A stretch of 64,000 nucleotides of DNA from Serratia sp. UGAL515B_01 (GTDB lineage: Bacteria; Pseudomonadota; Gammaproteobacteria; Enterobacterales; Enterobacteriaceae): contig NZ_CP109901.1 of the NCBI RefSeq assembly GCF_033095805.1, positions 806,001 through 870,000 on the forward strand, given 5' to 3'. The notes under the pieces are model-generated. The model was not told the origin of the DNA. It saw nothing but the letters and a program-made list of their open reading frames with translations, and made no database searches. The position numbers were made by a program, and so were the translations under genes. Shown here piece after piece: positions 36,431-47,520 of this stretch (positions are counted from its first letter, which is position 1; each line of letters begins with the position of its first letter).

Positions 36431-39094
36431 ATGTCAGAACGTTTAAACAATGACGTGGATCCGATCGAAACCCGCGACTGGCTGCAGGCGATCGAATCGG
36501 TCATCCGTGAAGAGGGTGTTGAGCGCGCTCAGTTTCTGATTGAACAGGTACTGGGGGAAGCCCGTAAAGGGGGCGTTAGCGTTGCGGCAGGTGTAGGGGC
36601 TAATCATTACGTCAACACCATTGCGGTAGAAGACGAACCGGCATATCCAGGTAATCTGGATCTCGAAGGCCGCATCCGTTCAGCTATCCGCTGGAACGCT
36701 GTGATGACCGTCCTGCGAGCATCGCAGAAAGATCTGGATCTGGGTGGGCACATGGCTTCCTTCCAGTCTTCCGCAACCTTCTATGAAGTCTGCTTTAACC
36801 ACTTTTTCCGTGCACGCAATGAGAAAGATGGCGGCGATCTGGTTTACTTCCAGGGGCATATCTCTCCAGGCGTCTATGCACGTGCGTTCCTTGAAGGACG
36901 CCTGACCGAAGAACAAATGAATAACTTCCGTCAGGAAGTTCATGGTAAGGGGCTGTCTTCCTACCCACATCCTAAATTAATGCCGGAATTCTGGCAGTTC
37001 CCGACCGTTTCTATGGGATTGGGGCCAATCAGTGCTATTTATCAGGCTAAATTCCTGAAATATCTAGAGCACCGTGGCCTGAAAGACACCTCGGGTCAGA
37101 CCGTTTATGCTTTCCTGGGTGACGGTGAAATGGACGAGCCAGAATCCAAAGGGGCGATCACCATCGCAACCCGTGAGAAGCTGGATAACCTGGTGTTCGT
37201 TATCAACTGTAACCTGCAGCGCCTTGATGGCCCGGTTACCGGTAATGGCAAGATCATCAACGAGCTTGAAGGTATCTTTGCGGGTGCTGGCTGGCAGGTG
37301 TTGAAAGTGATCTGGGGCGGGCGTTGGGATGAACTACTGCGTAAAGACACCAGCGGTAAACTGATCCAGCTGATGGGTGAGACCTTGGACGGCGACTATC
37401 AGACCTTCAAGTCTAAAGATGGTGCCTACGTGCGTGAGCACTTCTTTGGCCGCTACCCCGAAACCGCAGCGTTAGTGAAAGACATGACCGACGACGAGAT
37501 CTGGTCACTGAACCGTGGCGGTCACGATCCGAAGAAAATCTACGCAGCATTGAAAAAAGCGCAGGAAACCAAAGGCAAAGCGACTGTGATCCTGGCCCAC
37601 ACCATCAAAGGTTACGGTATGGGTGAAACGGCGGAAGGTAAAAATATCGCTCATCAGGTGAAGAAAATGAACATGGAAGGTGTTCGCCACTTCCGCGATC
37701 GTTTCAACGTGCCAGTTGCTGATGCTGATATCGAAAAACTGCCGTTCATTACCTTTGATAAAAATTCTGAGGAATACAAGTATCTGCACGAGCGCCGCCA
37801 GGCACTGAACGGTTATTTACCAACCCGTTTGCCTGCGTTTACCGAGAAGTTGGCGTTGCCAGCTCTGGAAGACTTCAGTTCCCTGTTGGAAGAGCAGAAC
37901 AAAGAAATCTCTACCACGATCGCCTTCGTGCGTGCCTTGAACGTGATGCTGAAGAACCCTTCGATCAAAGATCGCCTGGTGCCAATCATTGCCGACGAAG
38001 CACGTACCTTCGGGATGGAAGGTCTGTTCCGTCAGATCGGTATTTATAGCCCGAACGGCCAACAGTACACCCCGCAGGACCGTGAGCAGGTGGCGTACTA
38101 TAAAGAAGACGAGAAAGGACAGATCCTGCAGGAAGGTATCAACGAACTGGGGGCAGCATCTTCATGGCTGGCTGCAGCGACTTCCTACAGCACCAACGAT
38201 CTGCCAATGATCCCGTTCTATATCTACTACTCGATGTTCGGGTTCCAGCGTATCGGTGACTTGTGCTGGTTAGCGGGTGACCAACAGGCTCGTGGCTTCC
38301 TGATCGGCGGAACTTCTGGCCGTACTACCCTGAACGGTGAAGGTCTGCAGCACGAAGATGGGCATAGCCATATTCAGTCCCTGACCATTCCTAACTGTAT
38401 CTCTTACGATCCCGCTTACGCGTATGAAGTCGCCGTGATCATGCACGACGGTCTGGTTCGTATGTATGGTGACGCGCAAGAAAACGTCTACTACTACCTG
38501 ACTACGCTGAACGAAAACTACCACATGCCAGCGATGCCGAAGGGGGCAGAAGAGGGGATCCGTAAGGGTATCTACAAGCTGGAAACTCTGGAAGGTAGCA
38601 AAGGTAAAGTGCAGTTACTGGGCTCCGGTGCGATCTTGCGCCATGTGCGTGAAGCAGCGCAGATTTTGGCCAAAGATTACGGCGTGGGTTCGGATGTCTA
38701 CAGCGTAACGTCGTTCACTGAACTGGCGCGTGATGGCCAGGATTGCGAACGCTGGAATATGCTGCACCCTACCGAACAACCGCGCGTACCTTATGTTGCT
38801 CAAGTGTTGAGCGATGCGCCAGCCGTAGCCTCTACCGACTACATGAAGCTGTTCGCTGAGCAGATCCGTAGCTTCATCCCGGCCAGTGACTATCGTGTTC
38901 TTGGCACCGACGGTTTTGGCCGTTCCGACAGCCGTGAGAATCTGCGCCACCACTTCGAAGTAGATGCTTCCTACGTGGTGGTTGCTGCTCTGGGTGAATT
39001 GGCCAAACGTGGCGAAATCGATAAAAAAGTAGTGGCTGATGCTATTACTAAATTCAATATCGATGCAGATAAAGTCAACCCGCGTCTGGCATAA
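36431..39094 (+). CDS. aceE: Pyruvate dehydrogenase E1 component AceE
   Basis: This 887-residue homodimeric E1 decarboxylates pyruvate with thiamine diphosphate and acetylates the lipoyl group of E2. I start at ATG 36431 (MSERLNNDVDPIETRDWLQ) with AAGGA upstream; length equals E. coli AceE. The thiamine motif is GDGEMDEPESKGAI with the partner Asn in VINCNLQRLDGPV (about residues 230-265). The second domain holds IADEARTFGMEGLFRQIGIY, and LNGEGLQHEDGHSHI is also conserved. It is followed 13 bases on by aceF. Confidence 0.99.
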   Translation: MSERLNNDVDPIETRDWLQAIESVIREEGVERAQFLIEQVLGEARKGGVSVAAGVGANHYVNTIAVEDEPAYPGNLDLEGRIRSAIRWNAVMTVLRASQKDLDLGGHMASFQSSATFYEVCFNHFFRARNEKDGGDLVYFQGHISPGVYARAFLEGRLTEEQMNNFRQEVHGKGLSSYPHPKLMPEFWQFPTVSMGLGPISAIYQAKFLKYLEHRGLKDTSGQTVYAFLGDGEMDEPESKGAITIATREKLDNLVFVINCNLQRLDGPVTGNGKIINELEGIFAGAGWQVLKVIWGGRWDELLRKDTSGKLIQLMGETLDGDYQTFKSKDGAYVREHFFGRYPETAALVKDMTDDEIWSLNRGGHDPKKIYAALKKAQETKGKATVILAHTIKGYGMGETAEGKNIAHQVKKMNMEGVRHFRDRFNVPVADADIEKLPFITFDKNSEEYKYLHERRQALNGYLPTRLPAFTEKLALPALEDFSSLLEEQNKEISTTIAFVRALNVMLKNPSIKDRLVPIIADEARTFGMEGLFRQIGIYSPNGQQYTPQDREQVAYYKEDEKGQILQEGINELGAASSWLAAATSYSTNDLPMIPFYIYYSMFGFQRIGDLCWLAGDQQARGFLIGGTSGRTTLNGEGLQHEDGHSHIQSLTIPNCISYDPAYAYEVAVIMHDGLVRMYGDAQENVYYYLTTLNENYHMPAMPKGAEEGIRKGIYKLETLEGSKGKVQLLGSGAILRHVREAAQILAKDYGVGSDVYSVTSFTELARDGQDCERWNMLHPTEQPRVPYVAQVLSDAPAVASTDYMKLFAEQIRSFIPASDYRVLGTDGFGRSDSRENLRHHFEVDASYVVVAALGELAKRGEIDKKVVADAITKFNIDADKVNPRLA

Positions 39095-39107
39095 GAGGTA
39101 AAGAACA

Positions 39108-40985
39108 ATGGCTATCGAAATCAAAGTACCGGACATTGGTGCAGACGAAGTTGAAATCACCGAGATCCTGGTCAAGGTTGGCGACAAGGTTGCGGCTGAA
39201 CAATCGCTGATCACCGTAGAAGGTGACAAGGCTTCTATGGAAGTTCCTTCCCCACAGGCAGGTGTGGTGAAAGAGATCAAAGTTTCTGTCGGTGATAAAA
39301 CCGAGACAGGCAAACTGATCATGATTTTTGAGGCAGAAGGTGCAGCAGCAACTGCATCTGCCGTTAAAGCAGAAGAAAAACCTGCGGCTGCTCCTGTAGC
39401 GGCAGTGGCCAGTGCGGCCAAAGACGTTGCGGTACCAGATATCGGGGCTGACGAAGTTGAAGTGACCGAGATCCTGGTGAAAGTAGGGGATACCGTTTCT
39501 GCTGAGCAGTCTCTGATCACCGTGGAAGGAGACAAAGCTTCCATGGAAGTGCCTGCGCCGTTCGCTGGTATCGTAAAAGAGATCAAAATCACCACCGGTG
39601 ACAAGGTGAAAACCGGCTCACTGATCATGGTGTTCGGCGTAGCCGGTGCAGCGCCTACTGCACCTGTTGCTGCGGCAATGCCGGTAGCGGTTGCTCCTGC
39701 AGCCAGCGCGGCAAAAAATGTTGAAGTACCGGACATTGGTGGCGACGAAGTTGAAGTGACCGAAGTGATGGTGAAAGTGGGCGATAAAGTTGCCGCTGAA
39801 CAGTCACTGATCACCGTGGAAGGTGATAAGGCGTCCATGGAAGTGCCAGCGCCGTTTGCGGGCACCGTGAAAGAAATCAAAATCAGTACCGGTGATAAAG
39901 TAAAAACCGGTTCTCTGATTATGGTATTCGAAGTTGAAGGGGCAGCTCCTGCCGCGGCACCTGCCCAAAAAGCAGAGTCTGCACCGGCTGCGGCCAAGCA
40001 GGAAGCGCCTCCCGCCGCGCCAGCTGCAACTGCAGTTAAAAGTGAGTTTGCTGAGAACGATGCTTACATTCATGCGACGCCGGTGATCCGCCGTTTGGCT
40101 CGTGAGTTCGGCGTAAACCTGGCAAAAGTGAAAGGAACCGGTCGTAAAGGCCGTATCCTGCGCGAAGACGTTCAGGCTTACGTTAAAGACGCGGTTAAAC
40201 GTGCAGAAGCGGCTCCTGCTGCGGCTACCGGCGGTGGTCTGCCGGGCATGTTGCCGTGGCCGAAAGTCGACTTCAGCAAGTTTGGTGAGATCGAAGAAGT
40301 TGAATTGGGGCGCATCCAGAAAATTTCTGGTGCCAACCTGAGCCGTAACTGGGTGATGATCCCACACGTGACTCACTTCGATAAAACAGATATCACCGAT
40401 CTGGAAGCGTTCCGTAAGCAGCAGAACACAGAAGCCGAAAAACGTAAGCTGGATGTGAAGTTCACCCCTGTGGTGTTCATCATGAAAGCCGTTGCAGCCG
40501 CTCTGGAGCAGATGCCACGTTTCAACAGTTCTCTGTCCGAAGATGGCCAGAAGCTGACGCTGAAAAAATACATCAACATCGGTGTTGCGGTAGATACGCC
40601 AAATGGTCTGGTCGTTCCCGTATTCAAAGATGTGAACAAGAAAGGCATCGTTGAACTTTCTCGTGAGCTGATGGCTATCTCCAAAAAAGCGCGTGACGGC
40701 AAGCTGACCGCAGGCGAAATGCAGGGGGGATGCTTCACCATTTCTAGCCTGGGTGGTATCGGGACAACCCACTTTGCTCCGATTGTTAACGCGCCTGAAG
40801 TGGCCATTCTGGGCGTCTCCAAGTCGTCTATGGAGCCGGTGTGGAACGGCAAAGAGTTCACGCCGCGTCTGATGATGCCAATGTCGCTTTCATTTGATCA
40901 CCGTGTGATTGATGGTGCTGATGGTGCGCGCTTTATCACCATTATCAACAATATGCTGGCTGACATCCGTCGTCTGGTAATGTAA
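39108..40985 (+). CDS. aceF: Dihydrolipoyl acetyltransferase AceF (three lipoyl domains)
   Basis: This 625-residue E2 core transfers the acetyl group to CoA. It has three lipoyl domains with the lipoylated lysine in [10 protein letters not shown] at residues 41, 143 and 241, joined by Ala/Pro-rich linkers. The E1/E3-binding domain follows (about residues 325-360, [20 protein letters not shown]). The catalytic domain has [15 protein letters not shown] with the active His near residue 598. The repeated lipoyl DNA is the reason why long opposite-strand frames occur here; those are not genes. Confidence 0.99.
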   Translation: MAIEIKVPDIGADEVEITEILVKVGDKVAAEQSLITVEGDKASMEVPSPQAGVVKEIKVSVGDKTETGKLIMIFEAEGAAATASAVKAEEKPAAAPVAAVASAAKDVAVPDIGADEVEVTEILVKVGDTVSAEQSLITVEGDKASMEVPAPFAGIVKEIKITTGDKVKTGSLIMVFGVAGAAPTAPVAAAMPVAVAPAASAAKNVEVPDIGGDEVEVTEVMVKVGDKVAAEQSLITVEGDKASMEVPAPFAGTVKEIKISTGDKVKTGSLIMVFEVEGAAPAAAPAQKAESAPAAAKQEAPPAAPAATAVKSEFAENDAYIHATPVIRRLAREFGVNLAKVKGTGRKGRILREDVQAYVKDAVKRAEAAPAAATGGGLPGMLPWPKVDFSKFGEIEEVELGRIQKISGANLSRNWVMIPHVTHFDKTDITDLEAFRKQQNTEAEKRKLDVKFTPVVFIMKAVAAALEQMPRFNSSLSEDGQKLTLKKYINIGVAVDTPNGLVVPVFKDVNKKGIVELSRELMAISKKARDGKLTAGEMQGGCFTISSLGGIGTTHFAPIVNAPEVAILGVSKSSMEPVWNGKEFTPRLMMPMSLSFDHRVIDGADGARFITIINNMLADIRRLVM

Positions 40986-41093
40986 CTGTGTGGGGGCGCT
41001 TTTGTTGCGCCCCTACCTATCCCTACTACCGGTTTTGTCGGGTTGTTGCATAGCTCGACAGGATTGTTGCGACATAGGTCACCTGAACATGCT

Positions 41094-41121
41094 TTGCAGG
41101 CTATTAACAATTCTGTAAACT
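41094..41121 (+). promoter_or_regulatory. Candidate lpd promoter
   Basis: TTGCAG (41094-41099) and TAAACT (41116-41121) are separated by 16 bases, about 100 bases upstream of lpd. The 235-base gap after aceF also holds a hairpin GGGGCGC/GCGCCCC near 40993-41013. In E. coli lpd has its own promoter besides the operon promoter, so a site here is expected. The match is modest. Confidence 0.4.
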
Positions 41122-41220
41122 GCTCGCGGTGTATGCGTCCCGGTGGATGAAGGACGTTATAAGATTGATTAGTAATAAAAATGACGTCTGACCCGCCGGA
41201 CAAACAATTAAGAGGTCATG

Positions 41221-42645
41221 ATGAGTACTGAAATAAAAACTCAGGTCGTGGTAATTGGGGCTGGCCCGGCAGGTTACTCTGCTGCTTTTCGTTGTGCTGA
41301 CTTAGGTCTTGAAACCGTTCTGGTAGAGCGCTATTCCACTCTGGGTGGCGTTTGTCTGAACGTGGGTTGTATCCCGTCAAAAGCACTGTTGCACGTTGCT
41401 AAAGTGATCGAAGAAGCTAAAGCGCTGGCTGAACACGGCATCGTTTTCGGTGAGCCGAAAACCGACATCGATAAAGTGCGTATCTGGAAAGAAAAAGTTA
41501 TCAATCAGTTGACCGGTGGTCTGGCCGGTATGGCTAAAGGCCGTAAAGTCAAAGTAGTCAATGGCCTAGGTAAATTCACCGGTACTAATACCATGGTAGT
41601 TGAAGGCGAGGGTGGCGCAACCACTATCAATTTCGACAATGCTATCATCGCTGCAGGTTCCCGCCCAATCCAACTGCCTTTTATTCCTCATGAAGATCCC
41701 CGCGTGTGGGACTCTACTGATGCACTGGCACTAAAAACTGTTCCAGAGCGCATGCTGGTCATGGGCGGCGGTATCATTGGTCTGGAAATGGGCACCGTAT
41801 ACCATGCACTGGGTTCTAAGATCGACGTGGTTGAAATGGCCGATCAGGTCATCCCAGCGGCTGACAAAGATGTAATCAAAGTTTTCACCAAACGTATCAG
41901 TAAGCATTTCAATCTGATGTTGGAAACCAAAGTCACGGCGGTAGAAGCCAGAGCAGATGGTATTTACGTGACGATGGAAGGCAAAAAAACGCCAGCAGAA
42001 CCACAACGTTACGACGCGGTGCTGGTGGCGATTGGCCGTGTGCCGAATGGTAAATTGCTGGATGCCGGTAAAGCGGGTGTTGAGGTCGACGAGCGTGGTT
42101 TTATCCATGTCGATAAACAGTTGCGCACCAATGTGCCACATATCTTCGCGATTGGTGACATTGTTGGTCAACCGATGCTGGCACATAAAGGTGTCCATGA
42201 AGGCCACGTTGCTGCTGAAGTGATTGCCGGAATGAAACACTACTTCGATCCGAAAGTGATCCCATCGATTGCTTACACTGAACCAGAAGTGGCATGGGTA
42301 GGGTTGACCGAGAAAGAAGCTAAAGAGAAAGGCATCAGCTACGAAACGTCCACTTTCCCGTGGGCAGCTTCTGGCCGAGCTATCGCTTCCGACTGTGCGG
42401 ACGGCATGACCAAGCTGATTTTCGACAAAGAAACGCATCGTATCATCGGTGGCGCCATTGTCGGTACCAACGGCGGGGAATTGCTGGGTGAAATCGGCCT
42501 GGCTATCGAGATGGGATGTGACGCAGAAGATATCGCGTTGACTATCCATGCTCACCCAACGTTGCATGAATCCGTCGGCTTGGCAGCAGAAATCTACGAA
42601 GGTAGCATTACTGATTTGCCAAATCCGAAAGCTAAAAAGAAGTAA
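41221..42645 (+). CDS. lpd: Dihydrolipoyl dehydrogenase Lpd
   Basis: This 474-residue flavoprotein is the E3 of pyruvate and 2-oxoglutarate dehydrogenases and of the glycine cleavage system. The FAD motif is VVIGAGPAGYSAAFRCADLG, the redox disulfide is GGVCLNVGCIPSKALLH, the NAD motif is MLVMGGGIIGLEMG, and the dimer domain has the catalytic HAHPTLHE. Two adjacent ATGs exist; I prefer 41221 because AGAGG lies 5 bases upstream of it. Confidence 0.98.
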   Translation: MSTEIKTQVVVIGAGPAGYSAAFRCADLGLETVLVERYSTLGGVCLNVGCIPSKALLHVAKVIEEAKALAEHGIVFGEPKTDIDKVRIWKEKVINQLTGGLAGMAKGRKVKVVNGLGKFTGTNTMVVEGEGGATTINFDNAIIAAGSRPIQLPFIPHEDPRVWDSTDALALKTVPERMLVMGGGIIGLEMGTVYHALGSKIDVVEMADQVIPAADKDVIKVFTKRISKHFNLMLETKVTAVEARADGIYVTMEGKKTPAEPQRYDAVLVAIGRVPNGKLLDAGKAGVEVDERGFIHVDKQLRTNVPHIFAIGDIVGQPMLAHKGVHEGHVAAEVIAGMKHYFDPKVIPSIAYTEPEVAWVGLTEKEAKEKGISYETSTFPWAASGRAIASDCADGMTKLIFDKETHRIIGGAIVGTNGGELLGEIGLAIEMGCDAEDIALTIHAHPTLHESVGLAAEIYEGSITDLPNPKAKKK

Positions 42646-42671
42646 CTCCTGCGGTTTGAACGTTTGATAAG

Positions 42672-42700
42672 CGGCTCCTGATAAAGGGGCCGTTTTTTTT
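42672..42700 (+). terminator. Intrinsic terminator after lpd
   Basis: CGGCTCC and GGGGCCG form a 7-bp stem (one T-G pair) with a TGATAAA loop and a run of eight T residues. It lies 27 bases after the lpd stop and ends the pdh operon. Confidence 0.9.
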
Positions 42701-42737
42701 AGCTCTCCGTTTATTTAGGAAACACCGCCTAACTCCT

Positions 42738-42760
42738 AGCCTCAAATAAAGGGGCTTTTT
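42738..42760 (+). terminator. Second short terminator downstream of lpd
   Basis: AGCCTC and GGGGCT enclose AAATAAA and are followed by TTTT. It sits 38 bases after the first terminator and may act as a back-up. Confidence 0.5.
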
Positions 42761-43078
42761 CGTTACTCATTACTTATAAATTTATCCTGTCGCACTCAAT
42801 AACCATTGTAAAAGAAGGGATGTTATGTTTTGCTCATTTGGTTGAATATGCCGATGACCGGTAATGCTCTCCTACCTATGCACTCTGCTTTGTAGCCGAT
42901 TACGCTACGGTCAACGATTCAGCAAAGATTTAATGTTGCTTTTATGTGAACGAATTAACAACCGATCTAAATCCTGATATGCTGGCTGGGCGGAACCGGG
43001 CACTGTACCTTACAGGCCAGGATATCGACAGCAGTGCCCCGTCAGGACCAATGGCATGAATATCGCCGTGCGCTCGAC

Positions 43079-43204
43079 CCACCGTATTTCAAGCCGTAGC
43101 GTTGCTGACCGCACTCGTCTATCCCATTTGACATACGGAGTTAAACTCCAAGGGATGAACGAACTAGGTTGCTTGACTACAACTTGAGGTTCACAGGGTA
43201 TTAA
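43079..43204. repeat. Palindromic intergenic repeat (ERIC-like family) upstream of acnB
   Basis: The left end (CCACCGTATTTCAAGCCGTA) and right end (GACTACAACTTGAGGTTCAC) form an imperfect inverted repeat. The part GCGTTGCTGACCGCACTCGT is common in Serratia and Yersinia repeats of this type. It contains the small palindrome GGAGTTAAACTCC. It fills much of the 618-base gene-free gap between lpd and acnB (42646-43263); the rest (42761-43078) shows no gene or clear site. Confidence 0.65.
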
Positions 43205-43263
43205 CCCGGTTTGAATATACAGCGCCAGGCACAATAAATGATAATGAGAGCGAGGAGAACGTC

Positions 43264-45861
43264 GTGCTAGAAGAATACCGTAAGCACGTAGCCGAGCGTG
43301 CTGCAGAGGGCATTGTCCCTAAGCCATTAGATGCGACACAAATGGCAGCGCTGGTTGAATCATTAAAGAATCCGCCAAAAGGCGAAGAAGAATTCCTATT
43401 AGACCTGCTGATTAACCGTGTACCCCCAGGTGTCGACGAAGCCGCCTATGTGAAAGCAGGTTTTCTGGCAGCTATCGCCAAAGGCGAGGCCACTTCCCCC
43501 CTGATAACCCCTGAAAAAGCCATTGAACTGCTCGGCACTATGCAGGGTGGTTATAACATTCATCCCCTGATTGATGGGCTGGATAACGACCGGCTGGCCC
43601 CGATAGCCGCTAAGGCGCTCTCCCATACGCTGCTGATGTTCGACAACTTCTATGACGTAGAAGAGAAAGCCAAAGCGGGTAACCCTTACGCCAAGCAGAT
43701 CCTGCAATCCTGGGCTGATGCCGAGTGGTATCTTTCTCGCCCAGAGTTGGCTGAAAAGATCACCGTTACCGTATTTAAAGTCACCGGTGAAACCAATACC
43801 GATGATCTTTCTCCAGCACAGGATGCCTGGTCTCGTCCAGATATCCCATTGCACGCCTTGGCAATGCTGAAAAACGAGCGTGAAGGCATTACCCCCGATC
43901 AGCCGGGTACCGTTGGTCCGATCAAACAAATTGAACAACTGAATAAGAAAGGTTTCCCACTGGCCTATGTGGGTGACGTTGTTGGTACCGGCTCCTCGCG
44001 CAAATCTGCCACTAACTCGGTGCTGTGGTTTATGGGGGACGACATCCCTTACGTACCGAACAAGCGTGCTGGTGGTGTGGTTTTGGGCGGTAAGATCGCA
44101 CCTATCTTCTTCAATACCATGGAAGATGCGGGTGCTTTGCCTATCGAAGTTGACGTCTCCAAACTGAACATGGGTGACGTGATTGACATCTTCCCGTACA
44201 AAGGTGAGGTGCGTAATCATGCCACCGGTGAATTGTTGGCTAATTTCGAGCTGAAAACCGACGTGCTGTTGGATGAGGTGCGTGCGGGAGGCCGTATTCC
44301 ACTGATCATTGGCCGTGGCCTGACGACCAAGGCGCGTGAAGCGCTCGATCTGCCGCACAGTGATGTATTCCGCATTGCCAAGCCGGTAGCGGCTAGCAAC
44401 AAAGGCTTCTCGCTGGCGCAGAAAATGGTTGGCCGTGCCTGTGGCGTTGCTGGTGTTCGCCCAGGTGAATATTGTGAGCCGAAGATGACTTCCGTCGGTT
44501 CACAGGATACCACTGGCCCGATGACACGTGACGAGTTGAAAGATCTGGCCTGCCTCGGCTTTTCTGCCGATCTGGTGATGCAGTCGTTTTGCCATACTGC
44601 AGCCTATCCTAAGCCGGTTGATGTGACCACTCACCACACCTTGCCTGACTTTATTATGAATCGTGGTGGTGTTTCGTTGCGGCCAGGGGACGGAATTATC
44701 CACTCCTGGTTGAACCGTATGCTGCTACCAGACACTGTGGGTACAGGGGGCGACTCCCATACTCGCTTCCCCATCGGCATTTCCTTCCCAGCGGGTTCGG
44801 GCCTGGTAGCTTTTGCTGCGGCAACTGGCGTTATGCCACTGGACATGCCTGAATCGGTGCTGGTGCGTTTTAAAGGTAAAATGCAGCCGGGTATCACCCT
44901 GCGCGACTTGGTACACGCTATCCCTTACTACGCGATCCAACAGGGGCTGTTGACCGTTGAGAAGAAAGGTAAGAAAAACATCTTCTCCGGCCGTATTCTG
45001 GAGATTGAAGGCCTGCCTGAGCTGAAGGTTGAACAAGCATTCGAACTGGCGGATGCATCTGCCGAGCGTTCAGCTGCTGGTTGCACCATCAAGCTTGATA
45101 AAGCGCCTATCGAAGAGTACCTGAACTCTAACATTGTGCTACTGAAGTGGATGATCGCTGAAGGCTATGGCGATCGCCGCACGTTGGAACGCCGCATTCA
45201 GGGAATGGAGAAATGGCTGGCCGACCCACAACTGTTGGAAGGTGACGCCGATGCGGAATATGCAGCGGTGATCGAAATCGATCTGGCTGATATCAAGCAG
45301 CCAATTCTGTGCGCACCGAATGATCCAGATGACGCACGTCTGTTATCCGATGTGGCTAACAGCAAGATCGATGAAGTATTTATCGGTTCCTGCATGACCA
45401 ACATTGGTCACTTCCGCGCCGCAGGCAAGCTGTTGGATCAACATAAAGGCCAATTACCAACTCGTCTGTGGGTGGCACCGCCTACCAAGATGGATGCGGC
45501 TCAGTTAACCGAAGAGGGCTATTACAGCATCTTCGGCAAGAGTGGCGCGCGTATCGAGATCCCAGGTTGTTCACTGTGCATGGGTAACCAGGCTCGTGTG
45601 GCTGACGGCGCGACGGTGGTTTCCACCTCTACGCGTAACTTCCCTAATCGTCTGGGTAACGGGGCTAATGTTTATCTGGCCTCTGCAGAACTGGCCGCAG
45701 TGGCCTCCCTGTTGGGACGTTTGCCAACGCCGGATGAATACCAGACTTACATGGCACAGGTAGACAAGACGGCAACGGATACTTACCGCTACCTGAACTT
45801 TGACCAACTGAGTCAGTACACCGAAAAGGCTGATGGTGTGATTTTCCAGACTGCGGTGTAA
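43264..45861 (+). CDS. acnB: Aconitate hydratase B AcnB
   Basis: This 865-residue aconitase turns citrate to isocitrate in the TCA cycle and binds mRNA when its cluster is lost. It begins with the AcnB HEAT-like domain ([15 protein letters not shown]), then the swivel domain ([20 protein letters not shown]), then the catalytic domains. The [4Fe-4S] cysteines are in [13 protein letters not shown] and [13 protein letters not shown] (about residues 710, 769 and 772). The start is GTG 43264 with GAGGAG upstream, giving the same length as E. coli. Confidence 0.98.
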   Translation: MLEEYRKHVAERAAEGIVPKPLDATQMAALVESLKNPPKGEEEFLLDLLINRVPPGVDEAAYVKAGFLAAIAKGEATSPLITPEKAIELLGTMQGGYNIHPLIDGLDNDRLAPIAAKALSHTLLMFDNFYDVEEKAKAGNPYAKQILQSWADAEWYLSRPELAEKITVTVFKVTGETNTDDLSPAQDAWSRPDIPLHALAMLKNEREGITPDQPGTVGPIKQIEQLNKKGFPLAYVGDVVGTGSSRKSATNSVLWFMGDDIPYVPNKRAGGVVLGGKIAPIFFNTMEDAGALPIEVDVSKLNMGDVIDIFPYKGEVRNHATGELLANFELKTDVLLDEVRAGGRIPLIIGRGLTTKAREALDLPHSDVFRIAKPVAASNKGFSLAQKMVGRACGVAGVRPGEYCEPKMTSVGSQDTTGPMTRDELKDLACLGFSADLVMQSFCHTAAYPKPVDVTTHHTLPDFIMNRGGVSLRPGDGIIHSWLNRMLLPDTVGTGGDSHTRFPIGISFPAGSGLVAFAAATGVMPLDMPESVLVRFKGKMQPGITLRDLVHAIPYYAIQQGLLTVEKKGKKNIFSGRILEIEGLPELKVEQAFELADASAERSAAGCTIKLDKAPIEEYLNSNIVLLKWMIAEGYGDRRTLERRIQGMEKWLADPQLLEGDADAEYAAVIEIDLADIKQPILCAPNDPDDARLLSDVANSKIDEVFIGSCMTNIGHFRAAGKLLDQHKGQLPTRLWVAPPTKMDAAQLTEEGYYSIFGKSGARIEIPGCSLCMGNQARVADGATVVSTSTRNFPNRLGNGANVYLASAELAAVASLLGRLPTPDEYQTYMAQVDKTATDTYRYLNFDQLSQYTEKADGVIFQTAV

Positions 45862-45886
45862 TTCAGCACAGAATTGTCATTACTAC

Positions 45887-45910
45887 GGGAGCCTATGGGC
45901 TCCCTTTTTT
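45887..45910 (+). terminator. Intrinsic terminator after acnB
   Basis: GGGAGCC and GGCTCCC form a 7-bp stem with a TATG loop, followed by six T residues, 26 bases after the acnB stop. Confidence 0.92.
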
Positions 45911-46075
45911 GTATTGTATTCAAGCAGGGAAGCTGAGCGCTATATTGCAGAGTTAACGGGTTGTCATTCAAATGACTTCGGTTTGCTCGGATATAATGAC
46001 TAACTTTGCGAGCTTTCACTGAGATAGTCGTGAATTAAGGCTTAAACTAATAAAAACGGCTCAGGAGGGCATGCG

Positions 46076-46438
46076 ATGGATTACGAATTTTTGCGTGACG
46101 TCACCGGACAAGTGGTGGTCAAATTTTCGATGGGGCATGAGGCGATTGGCCATTGGATCAACGAAGAACTTAAATGTGATTTTAATTTGCTGGATCGTGT
46201 TGAGGCAGGAGCCGCAGAGGTCAAAGGCAGCGAACGCCAGTGGCAACTGGAAGGTCACGAATACACCTTGCTGATGGATGGTGAAGAAGTGATGATTCGG
46301 GCTAATCAACTGTCGTTTGAGGGTGACGAAATGGAAGAGGGGATGAATTATTACGACGAGGAAAGTCTCTCTTTCTGTGGAGTAGAAGACTTCCTCGCGG
46401 TGCTGAAGGCTTATCGTTCTTTTATGCTTAACTACTAA
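46076..46438 (+). CDS. yacL: UPF0231 family protein YacL
   Basis: This 120-residue acidic protein is the YacL family with unknown function, conserved after acnB in Enterobacterales. It starts [20 protein letters not shown] and contains [20 protein letters not shown] and [18 protein letters not shown]. Length equals E. coli YacL. The stop codon TAA lies in the left end (CTAAATAG) of a MITE-like repeat, so the repeat abuts the coding end. Confidence 0.95.
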   Translation: MDYEFLRDVTGQVVVKFSMGHEAIGHWINEELKCDFNLLDRVEAGAAEVKGSERQWQLEGHEYTLLMDGEEVMIRANQLSFEGDEMEEGMNYYDEESLSFCGVEDFLAVLKAYRSFMLNY

Positions 46439-46605
46439 ATAGCTTATAGTGCAACAGGTGTGAGTGATGCGGGTTAGCCTACCGTTGAGCGCAGGGATAC
46501 GCGATACGAACCCCCAGTGAGGGAGTAACGGCGTGTCGGTGTTCCTCATCATTCCCACCTGCCAGAAGCGTAATGTGTCGCGGTATTAAGAACACCTATT
46601 TAGGC
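46434..46605. repeat. MITE-like repeat, copy A
   Basis: This roughly 172-base element begins near CTAAATAG at the yacL stop and ends CACCTATTTAGGC. Its right end is an inverted version of the left end of the copy at 55134-55315. The two copies share long blocks such as TTGAGCGCAGGGAT, CCTCATCATTCCCACCTGCC and AGAAGCG, in opposite orientation. It encodes no protein and fits a non-autonomous mobile element or repeated RNA element. Confidence 0.8.
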
Positions 46606-46688
46606 TGCGTGTCACAACAACTTGCAAATTTACCCAGTGATCTGCTTCTGCCTAGAACTGGGCAACTTAAGTTGCCCAGTAGGTAATA

Positions 46689-47483
46689 TTACAGATGTGG
46701 AATATTTCGCCCGTAGTAGATTTCCTGCATCTCTTTCCACAATAGGTCGGTGATCCTTTGCCGTTCTGCCGCAGTGAGTTCTTCTGGCTTGGCATTGAAC
46801 AGGTAATGCTTCAGATCAAAGTCCTTCAGTAGCATCTTGGTGTGGAAAATATTCTCTTGGTATACGTTTACATCCACCATGTGATATAGCGCCTTCATAT
46901 CCTCAGACATAAAGTTCTGAATCGAATTGATCTCATGATCGATGTAATGCTTCACCCCGTTCACGTCGCGGGTAAAACCGCGTACGCGATAATCCATGGT
47001 GACGATGTCTGATTCCAGTTGATGGATCAGATAGTTTAACGCCTTCAGCGGTGAAATCACCCCACAGGTAGATACTTCAATATCTGCCCTGAAGGTACAT
47101 AGGCCGCCTCCTGGGTGGCTTTCCGGGTAGGTATGCACGCAGATGTGGCTTTTATCCAGATGTGCAACTACTGTCTTGGGGAGTGGGCCAGGGTGTTCCG
47201 AGGTATCCACATATTGAGGATCTACAGGCTCTTCACTCACCAGAATGGTGACGCTTGCCCCCTGCGGATCGTAGTCCTGGCGTGCAATATTAAGAATATT
47301 AGCGCCAATGATCGCACAGGTTTCACTGAGGATCTCGGTCAGGCGGTTGGCATTGTATTGTTCGTCAATGTAGGCGATATAGCCGTCGCGATCGTCTGCG
47401 GTTTTGGCGTAACAAATATCGTAAATACAAAAACTCAGGCTTTTGGTCAGGTTATTGAAGCCGTGCAGTTTGAGCTTATGCAA
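46689..47483 (-). CDS. speD: S-adenosylmethionine decarboxylase proenzyme SpeD
   Basis: This 264-residue proenzyme cleaves itself to give a pyruvoyl enzyme that makes decarboxylated SAM for spermidine. The cleavage site is the Lys-Ser in [14 protein letters not shown] (about residues 111-112). Conserved parts are [20 protein letters not shown] and [14 protein letters not shown] strong AAAGGAGGTGA ribosome site precedes the ATG. It is the second gene of speE-speD, as in E. coli. Confidence 0.97.
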   Translation of the reverse strand: MHKLKLHGFNNLTKSLSFCIYDICYAKTADDRDGYIAYIDEQYNANRLTEILSETCAIIGANILNIARQDYDPQGASVTILVSEEPVDPQYVDTSEHPGPLPKTVVAHLDKSHICVHTYPESHPGGGLCTFRADIEVSTCGVISPLKALNYLIHQLESDIVTMDYRVRGFTRDVNGVKHYIDHEINSIQNFMSEDMKALYHMVDVNVYQENIFHTKMLLKDFDLKHYLFNAKPEELTAAERQRITDLLWKEMQEIYYGRNIPHL

Positions 47484-47520
47484 TTAGATTCACCTCCTTT
47501 GTCTCGCTTCGCGTGAAACG

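Noticed and set aside
38615..39997. 460-residue open frame opposite to aceE/aceF
   Set aside because: It is the antisense of the Ala/Pro-rich linkers and repeated lipoyl domains; the repetitive TSTSSAP-like protein has no start signal and overlaps two certain genes.
39804..40772. 322-residue opposite-strand frame in aceF
   Set aside because: Antisense shadow of a highly expressed, codon-biased gene; no ribosome site and no protein-like pattern.
43125..43205. MerR/SoxR-like dyads (GGAGTTAAACTCC, AACTTGAGGT) before acnB
   Set aside because: They are explained by the arms of the ERIC-like repeat; no -10 at a 19-base spacing is present.
43010..43234. 74-residue minus-strand frame upstream of acnB
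   Set aside because: It lies almost wholly within a palindromic intergenic repeat and has no ribosome site.
43399..44358. 319-residue opposite-strand frame in acnB
   Set aside because: Antisense shadow of acnB; low-complexity composition and no family resemblance.
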